This document shows positions 15,568-26,518 of a stretch of 64,000 nucleotides of DNA, piece after piece. The stretch is taken from assembly GCF_036250735.1 (NCBI RefSeq), contig NZ_CP109430.1, positions 1,860,001 through 1,924,000 on the forward strand, given 5' to 3'. The stretch is from Streptosporangium sp. NBC_01495 (lineage in GTDB: Bacteria > Actinomycetota > Actinomycetes > Streptosporangiales > Streptosporangiaceae). Every line of letters starts with the position of its first letter. Within the stretch, counting starts at the first letter, position 1. The notes below the pieces were generated by a model. That model worked only from the letters and a program-made list of their open reading frames with translations. It searched no databases and had not been told where the DNA came from. Position numbers and translations under genes: made by a program.

Positions 15568-16752
15568 TCAGGGCACCAGGCGCAGCGCCGGGCGATGGTC
15601 GGGCAGGTCGAGCAGCTCGCGCACCCGGGAGACGGGCCAGGCCAGCTGGGCGGCGAGCTGTGCCATGGTCAGGCCGGTCTCGGAGACGGCCAGGTCGAAG
15701 GCCCGGCGCAGCAGCACGGGCTGTTCGCCGGGGTAGCCGCTGATCGGCTCGGCGGCGAAGCCCGGCTGGTCGCGCAGCGTCTTGAGCCGCTGGTAGGCGC
15801 GGCTCGCCGCCGAGTCGGAGATCAGGCCGACCTCGCGGCAGCGGTACAGCAGGGAGTCGACCGACACGCCCCAGGTGTGCTTGAGCTCGACCAGCCTGCG
15901 CAGGTCGAGGCGGCCGGGCAACTCGGGCAGGATGCTGTCGCGCGGGGTGAGGAACTCGGCGGCGAAGACGTCGGCCTCCCGCTCCTGCTGGGTGTCTCCC
16001 GAGGCGGTGTCGCCGTGCAGCACCAGGTGACCCAGCTCGTGGGCCGCGGTGAACCGGTAGCGGTGGATGTCGTCGAACCGGTTGGCGGTCAGCACCACGA
16101 TCGGGCGGGGCAGCTGGGAGGTGGAGAAGGCGTCCACCGTGGTGGCGTCCTCGTCGGGCGGCGGGAAGACCACGACGATCCCGTGGGCCTCCATGTGCCG
16201 GACGATGTGCGACAGCGGGCCGGTGCCCAGCCCCCAGAGCCGCCGCAGGGCGCGGGCGGCCTGGGCGGGATCGCCGGGCAGCTCCACGCCGGAGTGGACC
16301 TCGCCGCCGGAGAAGCCGGGGAGGGCGACGTGCGGCAGTCTGACCTGCCTCTCCAGGGCGTGGGCCAGCTCCCACACCTGCTCGACGAAGGCCGCGGCCT
16401 TGGCCCGCTGGTGCGCGCGGGTGGAGCGCAGGCTCCTGAAGTGCGCCATGGACCCGTCCAGCTTGCCGTGCGGGCGGCCCAGCAGGAAGAACGCCGGTGG
16501 CACGCCGAGCGCGTCGGCCAGCCGGGGGACGAGGTCGGGCCGGGGACGGGTCATGCCCGTCTCGTACTGCCCCACCGCCGCGGGAGTGACGCCGATCCGC
16601 TCGGCCAGGTCCTTCTTCGTCATCCCCGCCAGCTGCCGCGCCTGGGTCAGCCGCCCCTGGTCGAACGCGTCGGCGACGGCCTGCGGGCTCGGCCCGCCGC
16701 TCCCGGAGACGCCGGGAGCGCCGAACAGAGGGGTCTGGTTACGGTTGCTCAT
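15568..16752 (-). CDS. XRE regulator fused to ImmA/IrrE metallopeptidase
   Basis: 394 residues. N-terminal XRE helix-turn-helix (about residues 34-90: RLTQARQLAGMTKKDLAERI, AAVGQYETGMTRP), a helical linker, then an ImmA/IrrE zinc metallopeptidase domain with FTAAHELGHLVLHG (HExxH) and downstream EREADVFAAEFLTP supplying the third ligand. Such proteins cleave a partner repressor, often in mobile-element or stress control. The start ATG 16752 overlaps the end of the preceding gene by 14 nt, so the two are translationally coupled. The natural target may be that partner or the protein's own DNA-binding half. Confidence 0.92.
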   Translation of the reverse strand: MSNRNQTPLFGAPGVSGSGGPSPQAVADAFDQGRLTQARQLAGMTKKDLAERIGVTPAAVGQYETGMTRPRPDLVPRLADALGVPPAFFLLGRPHGKLDGSMAHFRSLRSTRAHQRAKAAAFVEQVWELAHALERQVRLPHVALPGFSGGEVHSGVELPGDPAQAARALRRLWGLGTGPLSHIVRHMEAHGIVVVFPPPDEDATTVDAFSTSQLPRPIVVLTANRFDDIHRYRFTAAHELGHLVLHGDTASGDTQQEREADVFAAEFLTPRDSILPELPGRLDLRRLVELKHTWGVSVDSLLYRCREVGLISDSAASRAYQRLKTLRDQPGFAAEPISGYPGEQPVLLRRAFDLAVSETGLTMAQLAAQLAWPVSRVRELLDLPDHRPALRLVP

Positions 16753-17710
16753 TGTCGCCGGTGACCATGGTTTCCTCGGGTGCCTCGCTGCTTACGGGGA
16801 AGATCTTGCCATTCTTCCGCTCGGCCGGGGACCTCGTGCTCAACGCGAGGGCCGGTACGAGGCCGTCGTCGAAGCGTGACGCGGCACCGGGCTCCGCCGC
16901 CCACGGGTCACGGACGGCGCCGGGAGAGGCTGCGGGCAGCGGGATCGGCTCGTGGTGCAGCCACCGGATCCTGCCGAACTCGTCGATGAGCTCCGCCTCG
17001 CCCCAGTGGAGCCGCAGCAGGCCGGCCTGCGCGTTGCCCGCGTAGGCGACGGGGACCAGCCGGGTGTCGCCGGGCAGCCCGGTGAGCGCGGGGCGCACCG
17101 TGGCCGGTCCGTCCGCCCCGGCGGACAGGTCCAGCTCCTCCTGGGCGGCCTCCTCCCCGAGCGCCAGGTCCAGCTCCTCCTGGCGATAGGAGGTCGCCGG
17201 GCCGAACCGGTCGAACAGCTCGCGGACCAGCGAGGAGACGCGGCCGTCGCCGACGCGGGCCTCGGAGATCGGCGTGCGGTCGTCCTCGGCGTAGCGGAAG
17301 GGCAGCAGCAGGTTGCCGCGCAGCACCACCAGGTGGTGCGGCGAGCCGTGCGGCCTGACCAGCTGGAAACCCGGCTCGTCGCGCAGCCCCTCGGCGAGCG
17401 CCTCGTAGCGCCTGGCCATCATGGTGAAGCCGTAGGTGTATCGCTTGTCGCTGTGCCCGGAACTCTGCGCGTCCTGCGCGTTGCCCATCGCCTCCAGCAG
17501 CGACGCGGCCAGCTGCCGCCGTACGGCATCGGCGCGGTCGCCGAACCGCTCGCTCGCCCAGCCGGACACCCGGCCAGACACCTGGCCCGAGGTCCGGTCC
17601 GCCCCCTGCTCCGGCCCCCGGTCCGACCCTGCCCGGTCCGCCCCCGCCCGGCCCGGCTCCTCCCGGTGCGACAACGACTCCTGGTGCGACAACGACGACT
17701 CCGCGCCCAT
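16739..17710 (-). CDS. Unknown protein coupled to the ImmA/IrrE gene
   Basis: 323 residues. N-terminal ~70 residues are low-complexity and charged (GADRTSGQVSGRVSGWASER); the conserved part begins near LEAMGNAQDAQSSGHSDKRY and includes YGFTMMARRYEALAEGL, HHLVVLRGNLLLPFRYAEDD and SLVRELFDRFGP. Downstream, GDTRLVPVAYAGNAQAGLL and RIRWLHHEPIPLP complete the fold. No catalytic motif was recognised. ATG 17710 has GGAGG 6 nt upstream. It is first in a two-gene unit with the ImmA/IrrE protein, with which it overlaps by 14 nt, which suggests it is the partner or substrate of that peptidase. Confidence 0.8.
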   Translation of the reverse strand: MGAESSLSHQESLSHREEPGRAGADRAGSDRGPEQGADRTSGQVSGRVSGWASERFGDRADAVRRQLAASLLEAMGNAQDAQSSGHSDKRYTYGFTMMARRYEALAEGLRDEPGFQLVRPHGSPHHLVVLRGNLLLPFRYAEDDRTPISEARVGDGRVSSLVRELFDRFGPATSYRQEELDLALGEEAAQEELDLSAGADGPATVRPALTGLPGDTRLVPVAYAGNAQAGLLRLHWGEAELIDEFGRIRWLHHEPIPLPAASPGAVRDPWAAEPGAASRFDDGLVPALALSTRSPAERKNGKIFPVSSEAPEETMVTGDNEQP

Positions 17711-17860
17711 CGGTGGCCTCCGCTCACACTTCGCTCCGCGTCGGGCGATCGTCGCCGACACTTCATTTCCGCGCATCATACTCCCGCGAAGGCTCTAGTT
17801 GATGTTGCGTGTCTCTCGTGTCGGGCGTAAAGGAACTGCGAACTGTCGGTGGGGCAGGCG

Positions 17861-18073
17861 ATGATGAGTCCCATCATGGTCATCACCCCCTCCCTCCCCT
17901 TCGCGGCCACGACGTCCCCGAGCGGCGACATCGTGGTCTTCTACGTCGGCACCGAGCCCCGCATGACGCCGGAGCAGGCGCTCGCGTTCGCCGACGTGCT
18001 CCGCGACCTCGCGGCCGGAGCGCGACGTCCCGTCCTGGCCGGAGCGTCGGCCGGCGCGCATCGGATGTCCTGA
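17861..18073 (+). CDS. Small hypothetical protein
   Basis: 70 residues. VITPSLPFAATTSPSGDIVV and TPEQALAFADVLRDLAAGAR are the visible features; the second looks like an amphipathic helix. GGGGCAGGCG precedes ATG 17861. Divergent from the ImmA partner gene. No functional motif. Confidence 0.55.
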   Translation: MMSPIMVITPSLPFAATTSPSGDIVVFYVGTEPRMTPEQALAFADVLRDLAAGARRPVLAGASAGAHRMS

Positions 18074-18144
18074 CCCGGGCGGGGCCGGAGGGGGCCGTGG
18101 GGTATTCGCGGTAATCCCTTTCACTCTCCGTGGTCATTGCGTAA

Positions 18145-20490
<2,346 letters not shown>

Positions 20491-20571
20491 ACGGCACGTT
20501 CACCGGGTAGCCGGGTAAGGGGACAGAGCGGGTACGGGTCGTCGTGCCCGCCCTCCCGCGTCCGGCCTCCC

Positions 20572-20770
20572 GCGAACCGTGGGCGAACGGGACGGGAAAC
20601 GGGACCGCGAGTTCTCTTCCCGGTCCGACGCGATCCGGCCCGGGTGGGAACGGATCGTGCGAGTCGCGGATGGACCGAACAGGAGGGCGGGATCATGCGA
20701 GCCGTGGGCGAACCGGACGGGAAGCGGGATCGTGCGGGTGGGTTCTCCTCCCGGTCCGACGCGATCCGGC
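20572..20770. repeat. Two ~70-bp direct repeats upstream of the PPOX gene
   Basis: A block running from GCGARCCGTGGGCGAACSGG to CCCGGTCCGACGCGATCCGG occurs at 20572-20641 and again at 20697-20770 with small differences. The second copy ends 14 nt before the start codon of the next gene, so it may contain its promoter. 20491-20783 otherwise holds no gene. Confidence 0.8.
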
Positions 20771-20783
20771 GAGGAACGCTCCG

Positions 20784-21200
20784 GTGAGGGACGACGAGGC
20801 CAGGCGGCGGATGGCGGGCGAACGCGTCGCACGGCTGGCCACGGTGAGCGGTGACGGGACACCGCATCTGGTGCCGGTCACGTTCGCCGTGGACGGCGAC
20901 CGGGTGATGACCGCCATCGACCACAAGCCGAAGACCACGACCGACCTGCGACGCCTGCGCGACATCCGGGAGAACGCCCGGGTGTGCGTCCTCGCCGATC
21001 ACTACGACGACGACTGGACCCGGCTGTGGTGGGTGCGCGCCGACGGCGAGGCGACCGTCCTGGACACCGGTGCCGTGCGGGCCGCGGCCATAACGGCGCT
21101 CGCCGGGAGATATTCCCAGTACCGGGAGCGCGCTCCCGAGGGGCCGGTGATCCTGATCGAGGTGACTCGCTGGTCCGGATGGTCGTACTCCGGGAACTGA
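20784..21200 (+). CDS. PPOX-class F420-dependent oxidoreductase (TIGR03668-like)
   Basis: 138 residues, split-barrel flavin/deazaflavin-binding fold. Landmarks: ERVARLATVSGDGTPHLVPV, VMTAIDHKPKTTTDLRRLRD, NARVCVLADHYDDDWTRLWW and the C-terminal ILIEVTRWSGWSYSGN, typical of the TIGR03668 subgroup that uses coenzyme F420. GTG 20784 follows GAGGAA. Likely cytoplasmic reductase; substrate unknown. F420 use agrees with the F420-type luciferase-like enzyme at 33423-34343. Confidence 0.88.
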   Translation: MRDDEARRRMAGERVARLATVSGDGTPHLVPVTFAVDGDRVMTAIDHKPKTTTDLRRLRDIRENARVCVLADHYDDDWTRLWWVRADGEATVLDTGAVRAAAITALAGRYSQYRERAPEGPVILIEVTRWSGWSYSGN

Positions 21201-21266
21201 CGGACGGTTCGCCCGCGCGAGGAGGGACGCGGCGACGGCGACGACCCTTGATCGCGCGGGGCCTCG

Positions 21267-21416
21267 CGAACCGGCGGTCACTTCTACGGCCGTACGGGGT
21301 CTCGTGAACCGCCGGTCACCTCGACGGCCGTACGAGGTCCATGAACCGGCGGTCACCTTCACGGCCATACGAGGTCCGTGAACCGGCGGTCACCTTCACG
21401 GCCGCTCGTCGGCGCC
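21267..21416. repeat. Four 37-39-bp tandem repeats overlapping the 3' end of the SARP regulator gene
   Basis: GAACCGGCGGTCAC begins units at 21267, 21306, 21343 and 21380; each continues with ACGGCCGTACGAGGTC or a close variant. The last unit includes the TGA stop (21396-21398) and final codons of the minus-strand regulator. Confidence 0.88.
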
Positions 21417-24400
21417 GCGCGGGCGCCGGGAGGCGTCGATGTTCGCCAGCAGCTCGAGGGCGCGGGCCTCGCCCGGCGCGTGGCCGGTCTCCCGGTGCAC
21501 CGCGAGGGCCTGCTCGGCGTCGCGTCCGGCCCGCTCGGTGTCGTGGCGTCCGTGGTGGGCGCGTGACCGCGCGGTCAGGGCCTGGCCCTCGTGCATCCGG
21601 TATCCGGCGCCGCGCGCGATGACCAGCGCCAGGTCGGCGTGCCGCAGGGCCGCGTCGTGCTCGCCGAGAGAGGTCGAGCGGGCCGCGAGCCCCAGCAGCG
21701 CCTTCATCTCGGGGTATCTGGTGCCCGCCGCGCGGGCCGTCCGCAGCGCCTCCTCCTGATGCCGCCCGGCGGCCACGAGGTCGCCGAGGTGCTGGTGAAC
21801 GGTGCCGAGCGTGTTGAGCGCGTCCGCCACCAGGCGCCGATGGCCGGTCTGCCACGACGCGTCCAGCGCCGTCCCGGCGAGGTCGAGCGCCTCCGCGAGC
21901 CGTCCGGCGTCGCGGTGGACCGCGGCGAGGTTGCGCATGGTGTCGGCCTCGTTCCCGCGGTTGCCCACCTGCCGGTGCAGCGCGAGCGCCGCGACGAGGT
22001 CCTCGCGGGCGGCGTCCAGCCGTCCCAGGGCGTGCTTCGCCTCGCCCAGCGCGGCGAGGTTGTTCGCCTCGCTGCCGCGGTGCCCGAGGCGGCGGCTCAT
22101 GGCCAGCGACGCCTCAAGGCAGTCGGCCGCCTCGCGCAGGCGGCCCATCTCGAGGTAGACGCAGCCCAGGTTGCCGAGGTTGACGTTCTGCCCGCCCTCG
22201 AGTCCCAGCTCGCGGTTGAGTTCGAGCGACAGCCGCAGGTCGTCGCTCGCCTGGGCCAGCATCCCGAGGTCGGCGTGGGTGGCGCCCAGGTTGCCGAGGA
22301 CGGCGATCTGGCCCTCGCGCCAGCCGCTGCGCCGGGCCAGCTCGAGGGCGAGCGTGTAGTACCGGAGGGCCTGGCGCTGCCGTCCCTGGAAACCGTGCAG
22401 GCCGGCCAGGCTGAGCCGCAGCATGGTCTGCGCCCTCAGATTCCCCGCGCTCTCGGCGGCGGCGAGCCCCGCCTCCACCACGGTCGCCCAGTCGACGGCG
22501 CTGTGGCGGAGGAAGAAGTATCCGCGAAGCGTGTCCGCGATGAGCCAGGCCAGCTCGTGCGGCCCGTGCGCGGCGGTGAACGTGACGGCCGCCACCAGGT
22601 TGGCCACCTCGCCGTCCAGCCAGGCGGACGCCGCCGCGTGGTCGTCGAAGCCGCCGGGCGACGGCGCGACCTCGGCGGGCGGCAGCTCCAGGCGCATGAA
22701 CTGCGGGTACAGCAGCCGGGCGGCGACATCCGAGGTGGCCAGGTAGTGCCGGTGCAGGCGGGTGAGCGCCGCCCGGCGCAGGTCCTCGGTCTCCTCGCTC
22801 TCCGCGTACTCCGCCGCGCACAGCCGCAGCAGGTCGTGCTGGGCGAACCGGCCGGGTGCCGGCTCGTCCACCAGATGCGCCGACGTCAGGACGCCCACCA
22901 GCCCGGCGGCCTCCGCCGGTGTGGTGTCCAGCAGCGCCGCCATCGCCGGCACGGTGGCGTCGGGCCCGGTGACGAGCCCGAGCAGCCGGAAGAGCCGCCG
23001 CGCCGGGACGGGCAGGACGGCGTACGACAGCTGGAAGGCGGCCCTGACCGCCGACTCGGGGTCACCGGGAACCTGGAGGGCGCTGAGCCTGTTGCCCTCG
23101 CGCAGTTCCCTGCCGTACTCCGCCAGCGTCCGGTGCCGGCTGCCGAGGAGGTTGGCGGCGGCGATCCGCAGGGCCAGCGGGAGGTGCCCGCAGAGCGTGG
23201 CGAGATCGAGCGCGGCCGAGGGTTCGGCGCGCAGCCGGGCGGAACCGAGCAGGCGGTTCAGGAGGGTGTGTGACTCCCGGGCGGTCAGCACGTCCAGGAC
23301 CACCCGGTGCGCCCCGTCGCGCGCGACGAGCCCGCCGAGGGCGTCCCTGCTGGTGATGACGGCGACCGAGCCGGTGTCTCCCGGCAGCAGCGGCCTGACC
23401 TGGTCGGGGCCTGCGGCGTTGTCCAGCAGGACGAGCACGCGCCTGCCCGACAGCAGGGTCCGGTAGAGCGCGGCGGCCTCCTCCTGGTCGGAGGGTACCT
23501 GGTCGGGCGGCACGCCCAGCGAGTGCAGGAACCGCGACAGCACGTCGATCGGGCGCAACGGGCCGTCGGCCGCGTACCCGCGCAGGTTCACGTGCAGCTG
23601 CCCGTCGGCGAACCGGTGCCGTACGCGGTGTGCCCAGTGCACCGCGAGGGCGGTCTTGCCGACCCCCGCCGTTCCCGTGATCACCGCGATCGTCGGATTC
23701 TCCTCGGATCTCCCCAGCAGCCTGTCCAGCTGCCGCAGCGGTGCCACGCGCCCCGCGAACGCGGGTACCGCGGCGGGCAGCTGGGCGGGAACCGCCACCG
23801 CCCCCGAGGACGGTGCCGCCTGCGGGGCGGCCGGGACGCCGAGGGGCGCCGACTGGCGGCGGCGAAGGATGTCCAGGTGCGCCGCGCGCAACTCGGTGCC
23901 CGGCTCGACGTTCAGCTCACCGGCGAGCCTGGCGCGGATGTCGGCGAACAGGCGCAGCGCCGCGACCTGCTCGCCGCAGCCCGCGAGCGCCGTCATGAGC
24001 CGGGCGGCGAGCCCCTCGTGCAGGGGTTCGTCGTTCACGAGCGGCCACAGTGACGCGGCGACGCGCCGGTGGTCGGCCTCACCGTCCGCGGCGTCGGCGT
24101 AGCCGAGCGCCGCCTCGACACGGCGACGGGACGCCGCCACCGCGGCGGGGTGGTCGCGGAGCGCGCCGGGCGACCCGGCCAGTACGGGGCCGCGCCAGCA
24201 TCCCAGCGCCTCGGCCAGCAGTTCCCGCGCCCCGGCGCGGTCTCCCGCGGTCCGCGCCCGTTCGGCCTCGGCGCGCAGCGCGTCGAACCTGCCGAGGTCG
24301 AGTCGCCCGTCGGCCACGTCGAGGACGTACCCGTCCGGAGTGCGGAGGATCGTCCGCGCCGCCTCCCCGGCCGCCCGCGAGGGCTCCAGCGAGCTCCGCA

Positions 24401-24914
24401 GCCGGCCGACGTAGACCTGGATCAGGTTGCCGCACGTCCGCGGCGGGTTGTGCTCCCACAGCACGTCGACGATCTCCCCGGTCGAGACGGGCTGCCCCGG
24501 CCGCAGCGCCAGGAGCCCGAGCAACGCGCGGGGCATGGCCGAACCGACCTCCAGCGCGGCGCCGCCCCGCCGCACCGACAGCGCGCCCAGCACGCCGATC
24601 CACAGGTCGTCCCCGCCGTCCGGGCCGTTCCCGCCGCCCGCGCGGTCCAGTGGGTCGCGGGCGGCCGGTTCCCGATCGGCGAGCTCGAAGGCGGCCAGCA
24701 GCCCGGCCCGCTCGGCGTCACGGATCGGCAGGGCGGCGACCAGACGCTCCAGGGAGGTGCGGTGCGGGCGGGCGACCCTGCCCCGCTCGATGTCGCGGAT
24801 CGTGCGGACGCTCACCCCCGCCCGGACCGCGAGGTCACGCTGACTCCATCCGGCGGCGGCCCGCCGGCTCCGAAGCGCCTCTCCCGCCGAAACCTGTACC
24901 GATCGTCTCTGCAT
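21396..24914 (-). CDS. SARP/AfsR-like regulator: HTH, BTAD, NB-ARC and TPR domains
   Basis: About 1172 residues. In order: an XRE-type helix-turn-helix (AGWSQRDLAVRAGVSVRTIR, residues 20-60), an OmpR-like winged helix and BTAD (about 100-360; LWIGVLGALSVRRGG, GNLIQVYVGRLRSSL), an NB-ARC/STAND ATPase (GTAGVGKTALAVHW Walker A; RRVLVLLDNA Walker B; about 400-640), and a long C-terminal TPR array. The extra N-terminal XRE domain is unusual for SARP proteins. Start uncertain: ATG 24914, or GTG 24938 with GGCGGAT upstream. It is divergent from the peptide operon at 25147-29175 and is its likely activator. The C-terminus ends inside a tandem repeat. Confidence 0.9.
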   Translation of the reverse strand: MQRRSVQVSAGEALRSRRAAAGWSQRDLAVRAGVSVRTIRDIERGRVARPHRTSLERLVAALPIRDAERAGLLAAFELADREPAARDPLDRAGGGNGPDGGDDLWIGVLGALSVRRGGAALEVGSAMPRALLGLLALRPGQPVSTGEIVDVLWEHNPPRTCGNLIQVYVGRLRSSLEPSRAAGEAARTILRTPDGYVLDVADGRLDLGRFDALRAEAERARTAGDRAGARELLAEALGCWRGPVLAGSPGALRDHPAAVAASRRRVEAALGYADAADGEADHRRVAASLWPLVNDEPLHEGLAARLMTALAGCGEQVAALRLFADIRARLAGELNVEPGTELRAAHLDILRRRQSAPLGVPAAPQAAPSSGAVAVPAQLPAAVPAFAGRVAPLRQLDRLLGRSEENPTIAVITGTAGVGKTALAVHWAHRVRHRFADGQLHVNLRGYAADGPLRPIDVLSRFLHSLGVPPDQVPSDQEEAAALYRTLLSGRRVLVLLDNAAGPDQVRPLLPGDTGSVAVITSRDALGGLVARDGAHRVVLDVLTARESHTLLNRLLGSARLRAEPSAALDLATLCGHLPLALRIAAANLLGSRHRTLAEYGRELREGNRLSALQVPGDPESAVRAAFQLSYAVLPVPARRLFRLLGLVTGPDATVPAMAALLDTTPAEAAGLVGVLTSAHLVDEPAPGRFAQHDLLRLCAAEYAESEETEDLRRAALTRLHRHYLATSDVAARLLYPQFMRLELPPAEVAPSPGGFDDHAAASAWLDGEVANLVAAVTFTAAHGPHELAWLIADTLRGYFFLRHSAVDWATVVEAGLAAAESAGNLRAQTMLRLSLAGLHGFQGRQRQALRYYTLALELARRSGWREGQIAVLGNLGATHADLGMLAQASDDLRLSLELNRELGLEGGQNVNLGNLGCVYLEMGRLREAADCLEASLAMSRRLGHRGSEANNLAALGEAKHALGRLDAAREDLVAALALHRQVGNRGNEADTMRNLAAVHRDAGRLAEALDLAGTALDASWQTGHRRLVADALNTLGTVHQHLGDLVAAGRHQEEALRTARAAGTRYPEMKALLGLAARSTSLGEHDAALRHADLALVIARGAGYRMHEGQALTARSRAHHGRHDTERAGRDAEQALAVHRETGHAPGEARALELLANIDASRRPRGADERP

Positions 24915-24938
24915 GACTGCGCGTCTCTCCCGTCGCAC

Positions 24939-25146
24939 ATCCGCCGATCACGCGTATTGCTGCCGGAGTTCCTGCCGGTTCTGCCGCTCGCCCACCCTCG
25001 CCCGCCCGCCCGGTGGCGGAGTACGGCCTGCTCGGCGTGGTGCCGGTCGGCTCGCGGATTTGTTAAGAATCTTTGCAGTAAAGCACACGGTGCCCCTCTC
25101 TAACGTCGTCGTCGAGGACAGCGGCTCGCACAGGCGGGAGAGAACC
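24939..25146. promoter_or_regulatory. Divergent control region of the SARP gene and the peptide operon
   Basis: An AT-rich island, TTGTTAAGAATCTTTGCAGT, at about 25059-25078 stands out from GC-rich flanks, about 70 nt before the operon's first start codon. It is the best candidate for the operon promoter. Clear SARP heptamer repeats were not recognised. Confidence 0.45.
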
Positions 25147-25713
25147 GTGGGGTATGTCGCGATCGCGTGCGGTGTCGTGCAGGCCGTCGTGTTCGTCGCC
25201 GCCGTGGCGGGCAAGGCGCGTGACGCGGAGGCGTTCCGCGCGTTCGCCCGCTCCCTGGTGGAGACGCGGCTGGTCACACCCCGATGGCGTACGGGCGTCG
25301 CCACCGGGGTGATCCTCGCGGAGGTGTCGGCGGTGCTGCTGCTCGCCACACCGGGCGCGGCGGCCCCCGGCTTCGCCGTCGCCGCCGCGCTCTGCGCGGT
25401 CCTCACCGGCGGGGTCGCGGCGACCCTCCTGCGCCGGGTGCGGGCGTCCTGCCTGTGCTTCGGCGCCCGGTCGAGTCCGATGGGGTGGCCCCACCTGGTC
25501 CGCAACGCGCTCCTGACGGCCGTCGCCGTCCTCGGTCACGCGGCCGTGACCGTGGCCGCGGTTCCGTCCGCGATCCGCGTGGAGGGCGCCGCGGTGGCCG
25601 TCCTCGCGGGGCTGGCCGGGGCGCTCCTGCTCATCCGGTTCGACGATCTCGTGCACATCTTCCAGCCGCCCGGCTCTCCGGCCGGCCCTCCAGACAGGAG
25701 CGTGCTCCGATGA
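25147..25713 (+). CDS. MauE/DoxX-like redox-associated membrane protein
   Basis: 188 residues with about four membrane helices (VAIACGVVQAVVFVAAVAGK; GVILAEVSAVLLLA; FAVAAALCAVLTGGVAATLL; AVAVLAGLAGALLLI). The family hallmark is a cytosol/exterior loop with CLCFGARSSPMGWPHLVRN. MauE is needed for maturation of the disulfide-rich methylamine dehydrogenase small subunit and is related to DoxX/VKOR-type quinone-linked redox proteins. GTG 25147 is preceded by GGGAG at 7-8 nt. First gene of an operon; its stop overlaps the next start by 4 nt. Role inferred: passing electrons from disulfide formation to the membrane. Confidence 0.85.
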   Translation: MGYVAIACGVVQAVVFVAAVAGKARDAEAFRAFARSLVETRLVTPRWRTGVATGVILAEVSAVLLLATPGAAAPGFAVAAALCAVLTGGVAATLLRRVRASCLCFGARSSPMGWPHLVRNALLTAVAVLGHAAVTVAAVPSAIRVEGAAVAVLAGLAGALLLIRFDDLVHIFQPPGSPAGPPDRSVLR

Positions 25714-26270
25714 CGTACCTCGTCGCCGCCGTCGTTCTCTGCTTGACGCTGACGGTGCTCAATCTCGTCGTGCTGCTGGGGGTCGTCGCGCGGCTGCGCC
25801 TCCTCGGCGCGGCCCGGCCCCCCGGGTACGGGCACAGTCACGGCCACGGGCACGGCCGCGGAGAGACGCCCGCACCGGTGCTGCCGCCCGGCGCCACACC
25901 GGCGGAGTTCACGGCGACCGCCCTCGACGGGGTGCCCGTCGACGGGCGAGGCGCCCGCCTGGTCGGATTCTTCACACCCCAGTGCTCGCTCTGCCACGAG
26001 CGGCTGCCGCAGGTGATCGAGTACGCCGAGCGCGGCGGGTTCCGGCGCGAGGACGTGTTGGCGGTGGTGATCGGCGATCCTGAGGAGACGAGCGAGCTCG
26101 CGGCCAGGCTCGGACCGGTGGCGCGCGTCGTCGTCGAGGAGATCGACGGCCCGGTGTACCGGGCGTTCGCGGTGAACGGCCTGCCCGCGATGTACCTGAT
26201 GGACGACCGGGGCGCGGTCCGCGCGTCGGGCACCGACCTGACCGGCTTCCCGGTCGTCACACCGGCGTGA
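25710..26270 (+). CDS. Membrane-anchored thioredoxin-like (TlpA/MauD-type) protein
   Basis: 186 residues. A single N-terminal helix (VAAVVLCLTLTVLNLVVLLG) anchors a thioredoxin-fold domain outside the cytoplasm. The redox-active motif is FFTPQCSLCHERLP (CSLC) and the cis-Pro loop is GLPAMYL. A His/Gly-rich stretch (GHSHGHGHGRG, about 40-50) could bind metal. ATG 25710 overlaps the MauE stop. Paired MauE and MauD-like proteins suggest disulfide formation or isomerisation of the cysteine-rich peptide encoded at the end of the operon. Its TGA overlaps the first possible start of the ABC gene, within a tandem repeat. Confidence 0.87.
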   Translation: MTYLVAAVVLCLTLTVLNLVVLLGVVARLRLLGAARPPGYGHSHGHGHGRGETPAPVLPPGATPAEFTATALDGVPVDGRGARLVGFFTPQCSLCHERLPQVIEYAERGGFRREDVLAVVIGDPEETSELAARLGPVARVVVEEIDGPVYRAFAVNGLPAMYLMDDRGAVRASGTDLTGFPVVTPA

Positions 26271-26518
26271 GCGCGGCCCAGGACCCGGCTCGGGGGAGTG
26301 GGGCGGCCCCGGTTCCGGACGGCGGTGGTGATCCGGTTCGGAGTATCGGCGTGAGTGCGGCCCAGGACCCGGCTCGGGGGAGTGGGGCGGCCCCGGTTCC
26401 GGACGGCGGTGGTGATCCGGTTCGGAGTATCGGCGTGAGTGCGGCCCAGGACCCGGCTCGGGGGAGTGGGGCGGCCACGGCTCCGGGCAGCGGTGGTGAT
26501 CCGGTTCGGAGGAGCGGC
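26267..26518. repeat. Three 84-bp tandem repeats spanning the thioredoxin/ABC gene junction
   Basis: Units begin at GTG 26267, 26351 and 26435; a fourth GTG at 26519 begins non-repeated sequence. Each carries GGCGTGAGYGCGGCCCAGGA and ends GGTTCGGAGKAKCGGC. 84 is divisible by three, so the ABC frame stays open and gains 28-residue repeats. Confidence 0.93.
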
